DNA from: Granulosicoccus sp.
GTDB lineage: Bacteria; Pseudomonadota; Gammaproteobacteria; Granulosicoccales; Granulosicoccaceae
NCBI GenBank assembly: GCA_023301795.1
Contig: JALZVU010000110.1
Span: 1-45,907, forward strand
Reading direction: 5' to 3'
Length of the DNA stretch: 45,907 nucleotides
In this document: in pieces, positions 28,058-36,101 of the stretch
Numbering within the stretch: the first letter of the stretch is position 1
How the letters are laid out: each line of letters opens with the position of its first letter
Made by a program: the position numbers and the translations under genes
The notes under the pieces: generated by a model
The model's database searches: none
Seen by the model: the letters and a program-made list of their open reading frames with translations, nothing else
Told to the model about the DNA's origin: nothing

Positions 28058-28360
28058 ATGCGTCTTGAATGGATCGAGGACATTCTTTGTGTCATAGACA
28101 CCGGCTCGTTCACTCAAGCTGCGCAAAAACGTCATCTTACCCAGCCAGCTTTTACCCGACGCATTCACGGGATAGGATAGGCGCTGGCAAATCCAACAGC
28201 CGCTACCGCCAGGCGCGTCTCATTTGCCTGCCAACACACTATCGCTACTACCATATCTCCCAGGCTTATCAGAGACCTGACACGCGATGGACAAGTCAAT
28301 GTCAGAGTTCGCTCAAACAATCGCGATGAGTGCCTTATCAAGTCGCAGACATCACCCTGA
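28058..28360 (+). pseudogene. LysR-family regulator relic with internal deletion and stop
   Basis: The frame begins with an intact LysR helix-turn-helix, MRLEWIEDILCVIDTGSF then TQAAQKRHLTQPAFTRRI, and hits a TAG at 28178. The same frame continues with RRVSFACQHTIATTISPRLI and VRVRSNNRDECLI, which belong to the effector-binding domain of the same LysR subgroup. About 55 codons that would join the two are missing, and everything after DECLI is lost (TGA at 28358). The relic is divergent from the desulfhydrase relic, so it was probably that operon's regulator. Confidence 0.8.
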
Positions 28361-28371
28361 CATCGGGGTGA

Positions 28372-29079
28372 GTGATAAAGTCTCCCCCTCACTCCAACTG
28401 GCGACTTCCTATTAACACTCTGCCCTACACTATTGATGGAATACTTATCTGGCTAGACTTTGCCGGAGTGGCTGTGTTCGCCATCAGTGGAGCACTGGTT
28501 GCATCCAGAAAGTGCCTTGATCCGGTAGGTTTTGCCTTGATTGCTACGATCACCGGAATCGGTGGGGGGACACTGCGCGATCTACTGCTAGACAGAGATG
28601 TTTTCTGGATTCACCAGCCAAATTACGTTGGACTCTGCGTATCACTTGCGCTGATGGTCTACGTGTTGGCCCCACATATTGAATACCGATACAAGGTACT
28701 GCTCTGGGCAGATGCCGCGGGGCTGAGTCTGTTCTGCGTATTGGGCGCACGGGTTGCGCTTGAATTAGGATTCAGCGGCACCATCGCACTGGTCATGGGG
28801 CTGTTGACTGCAACGTTTGGTGGTTTGATTCGCGATGTACTGTGCAACGAGATCCCACTGATTCTGCGCAACGAGATCTACGCCACCGCAGCGCTTACAG
28901 GGGCATTGGTCTACGTCTTACTTGAATCGCTAGCACTACCTTACAGAGGTGCCGAACTCGGCGGTGTCTGTGCCTGTTTTATCGTACGAGCGTTTGGTTT
29001 GAGCCGTGGACTCTCACTGCCAAGCTACCGCCCCAGAGTTGGACGCGATTACCCAAAAGACGATCAGCCAAATGACTAG
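28372..29079 (+). CDS. TRIC channel family (UPF0126) membrane protein
   Basis: 235 residues with seven hydrophobic segments in two related halves. The repeated glycine-rich motifs are FAISGALVASRK with GIGGGTLRDLLLDR in the first half and GLSLFCVLGA with ATFGGLIRDVLCNEIPL in the second. This is the YicG/UPF0126 family, related to trimeric intracellular cation channels. It is likely an inner-membrane cation or small-solute pathway. The start is uncertain: a TGA directly precedes the GTG at 28372, and no in-frame ATG exists before the first membrane segment, so GTG 28372 is the best choice. The gene begins 12 bases after the LysR relic, whose decay may have altered its leader. A good terminator follows. 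Confidence 0.88.
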   Translation: MIKSPPHSNWRLPINTLPYTIDGILIWLDFAGVAVFAISGALVASRKCLDPVGFALIATITGIGGGTLRDLLLDRDVFWIHQPNYVGLCVSLALMVYVLAPHIEYRYKVLLWADAAGLSLFCVLGARVALELGFSGTIALVMGLLTATFGGLIRDVLCNEIPLILRNEIYATAALTGALVYVLLESLALPYRGAELGGVCACFIVRAFGLSRGLSLPSYRPRVGRDYPKDDQPND

Positions 29080-29097
29080 TACATACGGCAGATGCTG

Positions 29098-29125
29098 CCC
29101 TCGGCACAGGCAACCGAGGGTTTTT
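29098..29125 (+). terminator. Intrinsic terminator of the TRIC-family gene
   Basis: CCCTCGG, a 9-base loop, CCGAGGG, then TTTTT. Perfect 7-bp GC-rich stem and U-run on the plus strand, 19 bases after the TRIC-family stop. Confidence 0.88.
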
Positions 29126-29141
29126 AATCAGACAATCAATC

Positions 29142-29495
29142 TTACTGGCTATCTTTGCCTATAGAGACAAGCGGGTCTGTTTTTGTCTGTGAAGAAGCGA
29201 CACCTTCAATACTTGATAGCGCATGCTTTAGCATTTCAAGCTCAGTATTAAGCTGTTTGGCGGACTCTGCCATCATTGATGCTGCCACCTGTAAACGCTC
29301 CTGAGTATTGCAACCCGCAACTCTTTTATCAAAGGACTCCAACAAGGCGCGCCCAGCCGCACACTGTTCAGGCGTACCGCGTGCAAGCTCTATCATGAGT
29401 GCTGCACTGCGCCTGGCCTCAAACTCTGCCGGGTTTTCTTGATACAGACCTGCCCAGTCATAAAAGTCAAATTCGGATGCGACATGTTCAGCCAT
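29142..29495 (-). CDS. DUF3135 domain protein
   Basis: 117 residues from the ATG at 29495, which has GAGAGA upstream. A longer in-frame reading from 29651 adds 52 residues of cysteine- and histidine-rich, non-conserved sequence and is rejected. The N-terminal segment FDFYDWAGLYQENPAEFEARR matches the DUF3135 pattern (F-D-F-x-x-W-x-x-L-x-x-x-x-P-x-x-F-E-x-x-R). A conserved Cys-containing middle (GTPEQCAAGR) and an Ala/Glu-rich helical tail follow. The function is unknown; it is a small soluble cytoplasmic protein found in gammaproteobacteria. It converges on the TRIC-family terminator. Confidence 0.78.
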   Translation of the reverse strand: MAEHVASEFDFYDWAGLYQENPAEFEARRSAALMIELARGTPEQCAAGRALLESFDKRVAGCNTQERLQVAASMMAESAKQLNTELEMLKHALSSIEGVASSQTKTDPLVSIGKDSQ

Positions 29496-29840
29496 AAGAT
29501 CTCTCGCTATCGTTGTGTTTGTCAGGTGATCAGTTTGCACACACCCGATGCGATGTACTGAGGTGTGGTGCACACGTAGTGCAGAGAACGGTGCAGCAAA
29601 TGACAGTGTGCAGCTACTTTCATGATCCAAGTGGCAAAAACGTGTGAGCACCCGTTTAGATAGGTTCGACAGTCATTGTAGCTGCGGCACTCTAAGCAGA
29701 ACGATTGATGTATCGATTTATTGCTGAATCGCCATATCCAGCAGATTGAGCACTATTTCATATTTCACCACTGATCAGAATTCTCCTACCCAAATACCAG
29801 CGCTTTTCCGATAGTACGGCAACGCGCGCTGTCGCATACT
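29496..29840. other. Non-coding stretch upstream of the DUF3135 and sRNA genes
   Basis: About 345 bases that must hold the promoters for the minus-strand DUF3135 gene and the plus-strand sRNA. I see no coding sequence, no TGTAAG-N6-CTTACA UvrY/GacA box and no clear promoter. Confidence 0.45.
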
Positions 29841-30073
29841 AGCTGTGCGGTCAGGGAAGGCCGTGGCAGTCACGACAAGGAACGTCGAGAATGAGTGGAC
29901 AATGACTCAGGTAAAGACAGCCGGCAAGGAATGCCAGTGCTATCGGACGTCGCTAAGGACAGCAAAACAGCTTGTAGAACAGGCTGTAGAGCAAGGATGC
30001 TCTTCAAGGATCGATAGTACGTTCACCAAGGATGGTGCCCAAGCCTCCGGCTAGTAGTCGGGGGCTTTTTTTT
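29841..30073 (+). ncRNA. CsrB/RsmZ-type CsrA-sequestering small RNA
   Basis: No protein-coding sense is seen, but a GGA motif recurs in short hairpin loops. Stems and loops: GGTC-AGGGAA-GGCC (29849-29862), CGAC-AAGGAAC-GTCG (29873-29887), TGAGT-GGACAATG-ACTCA (29892-29909), GGCA-AGGAA-TGCC (29923-29935), GCT-AAGGAC-AGC (29952-29963), AGAGC-AAGGAT-GCTCT (29988-30003) and CACC-AAGGAT-GGTG (30024-30037), plus unpaired AAGGA at 30006-30010. This repeated (A)AGGA-in-a-loop design is that of Csr/Rsm RNAs, which bind several CsrA/RsmA dimers and relieve translational control. The 3' end is fixed by an intrinsic terminator. The 5' end is a guess: a CATACT at 29835-29840 could serve as -10, but no -35 is clear. 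No characterised family member is recalled as identical. Confidence 0.82.
30042..30073 (+). terminator. Intrinsic terminator of the Csr-type sRNA
   Basis: AGCCTCCG pairs with CGGGGGCT (one G-U pair) around a 9-base loop, running directly into eight T. It closes the RNA four bases after its last GGA hairpin. Confidence 0.9.
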
Positions 30074-30159
30074 GCTCAATTTTTTTGTTTAGTCGGTCCA
30101 TGGTTTTGTCGATATCTGCACTTGAGCAACTGACCAGCACTTCAGATGTGCCTCTCTAC

Positions 30160-30181
30160 TATGGGCCTGCAATATGGGCCT
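30160..30181. repeat. Short direct repeat upstream of the macroglobulin gene
   Basis: TATGGGCCT occurs twice, 13 bases apart, about 130 bases before the macroglobulin start. It could be a regulator site, since the phase is close to one helical turn, or chance. Confidence 0.3.
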
Positions 30182-30302
30182 ATAACGATATTCCAAAAAA
30201 TTAACCCCGTTTTGCGCTTACATACGTTTAGGGAGTATTCAGTGCAGATTAACCTTCGTGGCATCTGTGTTTTATGTCTATAAACTGCTTTCAGGTACCG
30301 CC

Positions 30303-33300
30303 ATGTTTTCACGAATCAAACCGACTCCCCTCCTCTGGATCATCATTACGCTCATTGTATTGAGCGCAACATTCAGTCGTGCTGCCAATACTCCTGCCTC
30401 ACTAGTCAGCGATGATCTGGGCGGCAGCACACGCTACCTTGCCTACGTGAGCACCGACAAGCCCATCTACCGGGAAGAGGAAAACGTGTATCTGCGCACG
30501 GTTTTCTTAAATGCCAACGACAACACACCACTGGACACAGAACAAAGCACCGTTCAGGTGAAAATTAGTGGACCCAAAGGGGACGTCGTGCACGAGGGTC
30601 GGGCACATGGAGACGGCAGTGCTATCGGCTACCAATGGCAGGTGCCTGCTGGAACGGTTGGCGGCCAATACACAGCCACCATCAGCAGCCCAAGCCTGGG
30701 GGTGGCGCAAACTGAGCGAACCTTTGATATCCGCGCCTTTCGAGCACCTCGCCTTAACACACAGATTGAATTCACCCGTGATGGCTATGGCGCTGGCGAC
30801 ACAGTAAAAGCCAGTGTTTCAATAGAACGGGCAGAAGGTGGAATCCCGACGAATGCCTCCATAACTGCGATAGCAAGATTAGATGGCGAAGAGATTTACC
30901 GTGCCAGCAGCCTTAATGTGGCCGATAGCGGCGTACTAGACACAAGCTTCACCCTGCCAGAGCACATCAGTACTGGGATTGGCAGCCTTGCATTTGTTAT
31001 CGAAGATGGCGGCGTGGTTGAAACCGCCAGTAAAAGCCTACCCATCGTATTGCAGGTGATGGATATATCTTTTTATCCAGAGAGTGGTGAGCTTGTCGCA
31101 GGACTTCAAAGCCGTGTGTATTTTCAAGCTGTATTGGCCAATGGCAAACCTGCTGATGTACAAGGCAACATTATAGAAATCCAAGGCGACACACTGGGTA
31201 CGGATACTATTGCCAGCTTCGCATCCACACACGAGGGGCGTGGGTTGTTCGTATTCACACCTGAACAGGGCAAGCAATACACTGCCGTATTCACAGCACC
31301 TTCCGGGATCACCCAACCTGCACTACTACCAGCGACTAAAAAAATTGGTGCTGTTATTGAAAGCCTACATACAGCTTATGACTTCGACGAACCTATTGCG
31401 CTATCGATTACCTCCAACGTTGCAGGCTCAGCTGCGCTGCTTACTTTGCACAAACGTGAACTCTTGCTGGATAGTCAGGCTGTAAGTGCAAGTGCTGGCA
31501 ATGTAGACGTCAACGACAATAGCAGTTCACTGACGCATAAATCACACAAAGTACAGCTTGATGCTCAAGACGCAGAAGGCGTTCTTATTGCAACACTGTG
31601 GAACGATAATGGCCAGCCTCTGGCAGAACGGCTAATCTACCGACATCCACGGTTCGGGCTCAACATTGAACTGACACTTTCAGAAGGCCCGTTCATTCCA
31701 GGTGCCAACGTCAGCGTCGACATACTGACTACCGACGAGCGCGGCAAGCCGGTAGAGGCTGTGGTGGGCTTAACTGTCACAGACGATGCCGTTCTTGAGT
31801 TAATTGAAACAAGACAGCAAGCACCGCGCTTACCAACCATGGTGTACCTTGAAAACGACGTGCTGGATCTGGCGGATGCACACGTCTATCTGGACCATAC
31901 CGATGACAAGGCTGCTGACAACATAGACTTGCTGCTAGGAACGCAGGGCTGGCGTCGATTTGTACTGCGCGACTACAACGAGATCAAGCAACAGCATCCT
32001 GCCAACATTGCACGTGTAATGGCCGAAATGACTCAGCCTGTCCCACAAATCATGATGCTACAGCGGGCAAACAACAGAGTAGAGGACATGCTGATGGACC
32101 AGGCCATCGCCGCAGTAGCAGTGGAGGATATTGCAGCTGTTGAGGCTGTTGAGGCTGTTGAGGCTGTTGAGGCTGTTGAGGCTGTTGAGGCTGTTGAGGC
32201 TGTTGTTCAGTTTGCACCACCGTTACCCGAAGCTGAAGAACTTGTGGATGTTAACGTTCAACAAAACGATGACATGGCAAAAATAGACCTTATGGGCGAG
32301 ATGCCTGCAATTGAGGCCATAGCCATAGATGGGATGGATAGGGAAATTATGCGGGCAGAACCCATCAATAATCGCTATATCCGAGAATTTGCGTTTCAGG
32401 CAAACGCAGACCGCCAACCCAACAAGCGAACTGACTTCACCGAAACGCTCTATTGGAATGCCGGTGTAAAAACCGGTGCACGCGACGGACGCGCTACTGT
32501 TGAATTTTCATTGTCCGACAGCGTAACCACATTCAGAGTGATGGCAGACGGCTATGGACGCAACGGCGCACTGGGTGCGGGCGATACCGTCATTGCCTCT
32601 GTTGAGCCTTTTTACATCACCACCAAAATGCCATTGAATGCAGTGGCTAACGATGTGATTGAACTACCCGTCACGCTTGTGAATACCACGACGACAACCA
32701 TCAATAACGTCAGTCTTGCTGTTACTGGACAAGGCATCAATACCAAAGAAATACCACCGATGAGATTGAAACCAGGAGAGCGACTGCGCAGCATTGTCAC
32801 TATCACAACAACCCAAGCTGGCATATTCCCGATTACCGTAGCTGCACAGGCTGGACCCTACAGCGATACAGTGACACGCGACCTCACCGTCTCGCCTGCA
32901 GGCTTTCCAGTATCAGAAAATGCGGGTGGCTTACTGTCCGCCACAGCACCCTTCAAAACCACGGTGACGATTCCAGAGGACGTAACTGCCGGCAGTCTTA
33001 AGGCAACGGCCACTGTATACCCATCACCCTTGGCCAGTATGGAAGGTGCATTAAGTGCCCTACTACGCGAACCCTACGGCTGCTTCGAACAAACCAGCTC
33101 AACCAACTACCCGCTGGTTATGGCGCAACAGTATTTTGATAGCCACACCGGCATTGACCCTTCAAAAATAGCGGCCTCCATGGGCTTACTGAAAACCGGC
33201 TACGGCAAGCTCACAAGCTTTGAATCCGAAGACAGTGGCTATGAATGGTTTGGAGCTAACCCTGCCCACGAAGCACTCACCGCCTACGGACTCATGCAAT

Positions 33301-34499
33301 TCACCGACATGGCAAAGGTCATGCCTGTCGACAACACCATGATAGAACGCACTCGCCAATGGCTGCTTGACCGGCGCGATGGCAAAGGAGGTTTCAAACG
33401 TAACGATCGCGCTCTGGATAGTTTCGGACGCGCACCAACACCCACCACAGATGCGTACATTGTCTGGTCTCTACTGGAAAGTGGTCAAAGCCCTAAGACT
33501 CTCGAGCTGGAAATCAGTCAGATAAAAGCGTTAGCGCTGACAAGCGATGATAGCTATATCGATGCACTAGCGGCCAACATCCTATATCTGTCTGGCGACA
33601 CGATCAGTGCTGATGTGCTGGCAAAACAACTGGTAGACGCCGTAGGCGATTCTGGTGCTGTGGATGGTGCAACTACTTCAATCACTGGATCAGGCGGAGC
33701 CGCATTAACCATTGAAACAACAAGTTTGGCACTGTTAGCGTGGCTTCGCGATGACGAAAAGTGGGCCGCCTCGGTAGAGACATCCATTAAGTGGCTATTT
33801 GAGACGAGCAAGGCCGGCCGGTTTGGATCAACGCAATCCACGGTGTTAGCATTAAAGGCCATTAACGCCTACGACGCCGCACGTGCAGTACCTAAACAAG
33901 CAGGAACTGTTCAGTTGGTTATTAATGGTAAGGCATTTGGAGAGCCTGTTGTGTTCACACCAGAGTCGAAAGGTACTATCGACCTACCTGCATTTAGCCA
34001 TCTCCTGGCATCCGGTAAAAACGACATTGAGCTGCGTATGAACGATGGCAGCAAGATGCCGTTTGCACTCGACATACGGTACAACAGCTCAAAACCTATC
34101 AATGCCGACACCAGACCGGTACAAATAACAACGGCACTAAGCCATAACACGGTAGTCGAAGGCGAACCTCTTGAGCTGACAGCCACCATCAGCACAGGTG
34201 AAGACAATGTACCTACACCGATTGCCATCATTGGTATACCTGCAGGACTTGAACTACGCCACGACCAGCTCAAGGAGCTGGTAGGTAGTGGCAGCATCAG
34301 CTCCTATGAAGTACGACAATCAGAGCTGGTGCTGTACTGGCGTGCACTTAAAGGTGGCGAGAACCGCGTGATATCGATTGGCTTGACAGCCGAAGTGCCA
34401 GGGAATTACACGGGTGCTGCCAGCCGGGTATATCCGTACTACACCGATGAGCAGAAGCACTGGGTAGCGGGGCATTCGGTGGAGGTTGTGGCGCGTTAG
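30303..34499 (+). CDS. Bacterial alpha-2-macroglobulin family protein with thioester
   Basis: 1398 residues from the ATG at 30303 (AGG ten bases upstream); a GTG at 30258 would add 15 residues before the signal peptide. Residues 1-27 form a Sec signal peptide ending SRA without a lipobox cysteine, so the protein is probably periplasmic and not a lipoprotein like E. coli YfaS. MG1 begins near 52 with TDKPIYREEE. MG domains continue to about 560. A low-complexity linker (about 590-690) carrying seven Ala-Val-Glu repeats lies where the bait or linker region falls. ETLYWNAG near 717 starts the A2M domain, and the thioester motif GCFEQ has Cys927 and Gln930. Such proteins trap proteases after bait cleavage. 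The usual partner pbpC is not adjacent. A transposase relic abuts the 3' end. Confidence 0.93.
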   Translation: MFSRIKPTPLLWIIITLIVLSATFSRAANTPASLVSDDLGGSTRYLAYVSTDKPIYREEENVYLRTVFLNANDNTPLDTEQSTVQVKISGPKGDVVHEGRAHGDGSAIGYQWQVPAGTVGGQYTATISSPSLGVAQTERTFDIRAFRAPRLNTQIEFTRDGYGAGDTVKASVSIERAEGGIPTNASITAIARLDGEEIYRASSLNVADSGVLDTSFTLPEHISTGIGSLAFVIEDGGVVETASKSLPIVLQVMDISFYPESGELVAGLQSRVYFQAVLANGKPADVQGNIIEIQGDTLGTDTIASFASTHEGRGLFVFTPEQGKQYTAVFTAPSGITQPALLPATKKIGAVIESLHTAYDFDEPIALSITSNVAGSAALLTLHKRELLLDSQAVSASAGNVDVNDNSSSLTHKSHKVQLDAQDAEGVLIATLWNDNGQPLAERLIYRHPRFGLNIELTLSEGPFIPGANVSVDILTTDERGKPVEAVVGLTVTDDAVLELIETRQQAPRLPTMVYLENDVLDLADAHVYLDHTDDKAADNIDLLLGTQGWRRFVLRDYNEIKQQHPANIARVMAEMTQPVPQIMMLQRANNRVEDMLMDQAIAAVAVEDIAAVEAVEAVEAVEAVEAVEAVEAVVQFAPPLPEAEELVDVNVQQNDDMAKIDLMGEMPAIEAIAIDGMDREIMRAEPINNRYIREFAFQANADRQPNKRTDFTETLYWNAGVKTGARDGRATVEFSLSDSVTTFRVMADGYGRNGALGAGDTVIASVEPFYITTKMPLNAVANDVIELPVTLVNTTTTTINNVSLAVTGQGINTKEIPPMRLKPGERLRSIVTITTTQAGIFPITVAAQAGPYSDTVTRDLTVSPAGFPVSENAGGLLSATAPFKTTVTIPEDVTAGSLKATATVYPSPLASMEGALSALLREPYGCFEQTSSTNYPLVMAQQYFDSHTGIDPSKIAASMGLLKTGYGKLTSFESEDSGYEWFGANPAHEALTAYGLMQFTDMAKVMPVDNTMIERTRQWLLDRRDGKGGFKRNDRALDSFGRAPTPTTDAYIVWSLLESGQSPKTLELEISQIKALALTSDDSYIDALAANILYLSGDTISADVLAKQLVDAVGDSGAVDGATTSITGSGGAALTIETTSLALLAWLRDDEKWAASVETSIKWLFETSKAGRFGSTQSTVLALKAINAYDAARAVPKQAGTVQLVINGKAFGEPVVFTPESKGTIDLPAFSHLLASGKNDIELRMNDGSKMPFALDIRYNSSKPINADTRPVQITTALSHNTVVEGEPLELTATISTGEDNVPTPIAIIGIPAGLELRHDQLKELVGSGSISSYEVRQSELVLYWRALKGGENRVISIGLTAEVPGNYTGAASRVYPYYTDEQKHWVAGHSVEVVAR
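32136..32205 (+). repeat. 9-bp tandem repeat (7 copies) inside the macroglobulin gene
   Basis: The unit GCTGTTGAG is repeated seven times without error (32136-32198), followed by a partial GCTGTTG. It encodes Ala-Val-Glu times seven (residues 612-632). Because the unit is three codons long, copy-number change would lengthen or shorten the linker without a frameshift. Confidence 0.97.
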
Positions 34500-34837
34500 G
34501 GGTGTGTTTTCGGGTACGCCGCAACGCTATTGCGGCAGCGCTTCGATGTTGTTACCCCTGTAAATACAGTCGTGTGATCGCTTGACACACCTTTGCTACG
34601 GTTAACCTTGCGGCGTTCCACAATGCGAGTTGTGGCATTCGACTTAAGTCGCGCTACGAAGTAAACACCCTTGTCTGTAAGGGTTTTGTACAATTCATAA
34701 TCTGTGTATCCGCGATCAACAGCCACGATACTGCCTTTTGGAAAATCCACGCGCCGTGCTTCATTTACGGTGAAGTTCATCTGGGGTCCAAATTCACCAC
34801 GTAATTCACAACCTGCACTCTGAGTGTGTCTGGTTTT
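34496..34837 (-). pseudogene. IS4-family transposase fragment
   Basis: The central catalytic part of an IS4-type DDE transposase is readable: GSIVAVDRGYTDYELY (with the catalytic Asp in VDRGY), then YFVARLKSNATTRIVERR and FTGVTTSKRCR. Both ends are missing. On the left it stops at the macroglobulin stop codon, where the frame has drifted (residues after KRCR do not match). To the right it is open to a TAA at 34838 without an N-terminal domain. It cannot make a working enzyme. Confidence 0.82.
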
Positions 34838-34848
34838 TTAAAAAACCA
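34831..34848. repeat. Perfect 18-bp A/T-rich palindrome
   Basis: TGGTTTTTTAAAAAACCA, at the right edge of the transposase fragment. It could be a bidirectional terminator-like element or part of an old element end. Confidence 0.6.
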
Positions 34849-35108
34849 AGACGCAGACCAAAACCCAGTTGTCGATGATCCGCTGATACAAAATCGCATA
34901 CTCGTCACCTTTAAACTGACAGTGCCAGCGTATCGTGAAGTGCGCAAGCAAGAGCGTCACCGAGATCGCAAGAAGCAAGTGCAAGCCCTCCCAGGCAGCT
35001 GATCTGAATTCGCCCGCAAGTCATCGCAGGCAGGCCACAGAATGATTTTCAACTGCCATGCAGGTTCGCAAGCTACGGCGGACCGACATTAATCACAAAC
35101 AACACACT
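34838..35108. other. Unassigned stretch between transposase relic and peptide-transport operon
   Basis: About 270 bases. Two overlapping short open frames exist: plus 34826-35002 (58 residues from GTG, basic tail with RKQERHRDRKKQ) and minus 34838-35020 (60 residues without a start codon, containing LLLAISVTLLLAHF, a membrane-like run). I recognise neither. They may be remains of genes broken by the IS event. The 3' end of the operon (last stop at 35109) lies here without a visible terminator. Confidence 0.4.
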
Positions 35109-36101
35109 CTAAATCTTGGTAACCACTGGCGAAGGCGCACGTACCCGGCAACGCACGAAATGCATCGGTGAAATTTCCTCCAACGGCGGTCGCGCGTCCC
35201 CGCAGGCAGGCTCCACAACGGGACAACGAGTCACGAACGGACAACCAGCTGGTGGTTTCATCGGACTCGGCAGATCACCCTCCAGTACGATTCTCTTGCG
35301 ACTATGACGCAAGGACGGATCAGGCAGGGGAATGGCCGACAACAGCGCCTCCGTATATGGATGCACCGGATTGGCAAATACGGTGGCCGCAGGCCCTTCT
35401 TCCACGACCATGCCCAAATACATGACCGCCACGCGATCGGCAATATGCCGGACGACACTCAAGTCATGTGCAATGAACAAATAGCTCAGGCCCAGTTCAC
35501 GCTGCAGTCGCATCAGCAGATTCAGAATCTGACTCTGAATGGACACATCCAGCGCGCTGACGGGCTCATCGCAAATGATCAGTTTCGGTGACAACGCCAG
35601 AGCCCGGGCAATCACGACGCGCTGCCGCTGCCCTCCAGACAAGGCACCCGGCCGACGATCTCGCTGATCCGGATTAAGACCAACCAGCCCCATCAGTTCA
35701 TCGACACGCGCCTTGATCTGCGCGCGTTCATAGCCATGAATCTGCAACGGCTCGGCAATGGACTCGGCAATCGTACGTCGCGGATTGAGCGCCGACACCG
35801 GATCCTGAAAAACGACCTGCAGGTCGCGCCAGACATGACGCCTGCCTGTCGCGTCCAGCGTAGCTAGATCCTTCCCCTGAAATTCGATACGACCCTTCGT
35901 CACCCGCGCCAGGCCCAGAACCGCATTGCCCATGGTCGATTTGCCGCAGCCAGATTCACCCACAATTGCGACAGTCTCGTTTTCATCGATGCTTATCGAT
36001 ACCCCATCAACGGCCTTCACCACGGACTGGTTGCCACCGAAGCGTCCGGTGCGAACCGGGAAATGCACTTTCAGATCGTTGATCTGCAACAAAGGGCTCA
36101 T
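35109..36101 (-). CDS. Peptide ABC transporter ATP-binding protein (DppF/OppF type)
   Basis: 330 residues from the ATG at 36101; that start overlaps the preceding gene's stop by four bases (ATGA) and the protein then begins MSPLLQINDLKVHFPVR, a normal OppF N-terminus. A longer reading from 36212 lies inside the neighbour and is rejected. Walker A GESGCGKST, signature LSGGQRQRV, Walker B IICDEPVSALD and the switch His in IAHDLSVV are all present. The C-terminal oligopeptide-family extension ends with GCPFVTRCPVVEPAC, a cysteine cluster seen in Opp/Dpp ATPases. It pairs with the other ATPase to drive uptake through the two permeases of this operon. It is the last gene of the nine-gene unit. Confidence 0.95.
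   Translation of the reverse strand: MSPLLQINDLKVHFPVRTGRFGGNQSVVKAVDGVSISIDENETVAIVGESGCGKSTMGNAVLGLARVTKGRIEFQGKDLATLDATGRRHVWRDLQVVFQDPVSALNPRRTIAESIAEPLQIHGYERAQIKARVDELMGLVGLNPDQRDRRPGALSGGQRQRVVIARALALSPKLIICDEPVSALDVSIQSQILNLLMRLQRELGLSYLFIAHDLSVVRHIADRVAVMYLGMVVEEGPAATVFANPVHPYTEALLSAIPLPDPSLRHSRKRIVLEGDLPSPMKPPAGCPFVTRCPVVEPACGDARPPLEEISPMHFVRCRVRAPSPVVTKI

Noticed and set aside
29496-29651. N-terminal extension of the DUF3135 protein
   Set aside because: The extension is not conserved in character, is rich in Cys and His, and the downstream ATG at 29495 has a good ribosome-binding site and the family N-terminus.
29684-29706. Possible UvrY/GacA box (TGTAGC...CTAAGCA) upstream of the sRNA
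   Set aside because: The half-sites do not match TGTAAG and CTTACA and lie about 140 bases before the first RNA hairpin.
29845-30054. Open frame of 69 codons on the plus strand
   Set aside because: It lies inside the hairpin-rich RNA gene, its composition follows the AAGGA repeats, and the structure explains the sequence better than a protein does.
32136-32205. Possible CRISPR-like repeats
   Set aside because: The units are contiguous without spacers and in frame inside a protein gene; this is a tandem repeat.
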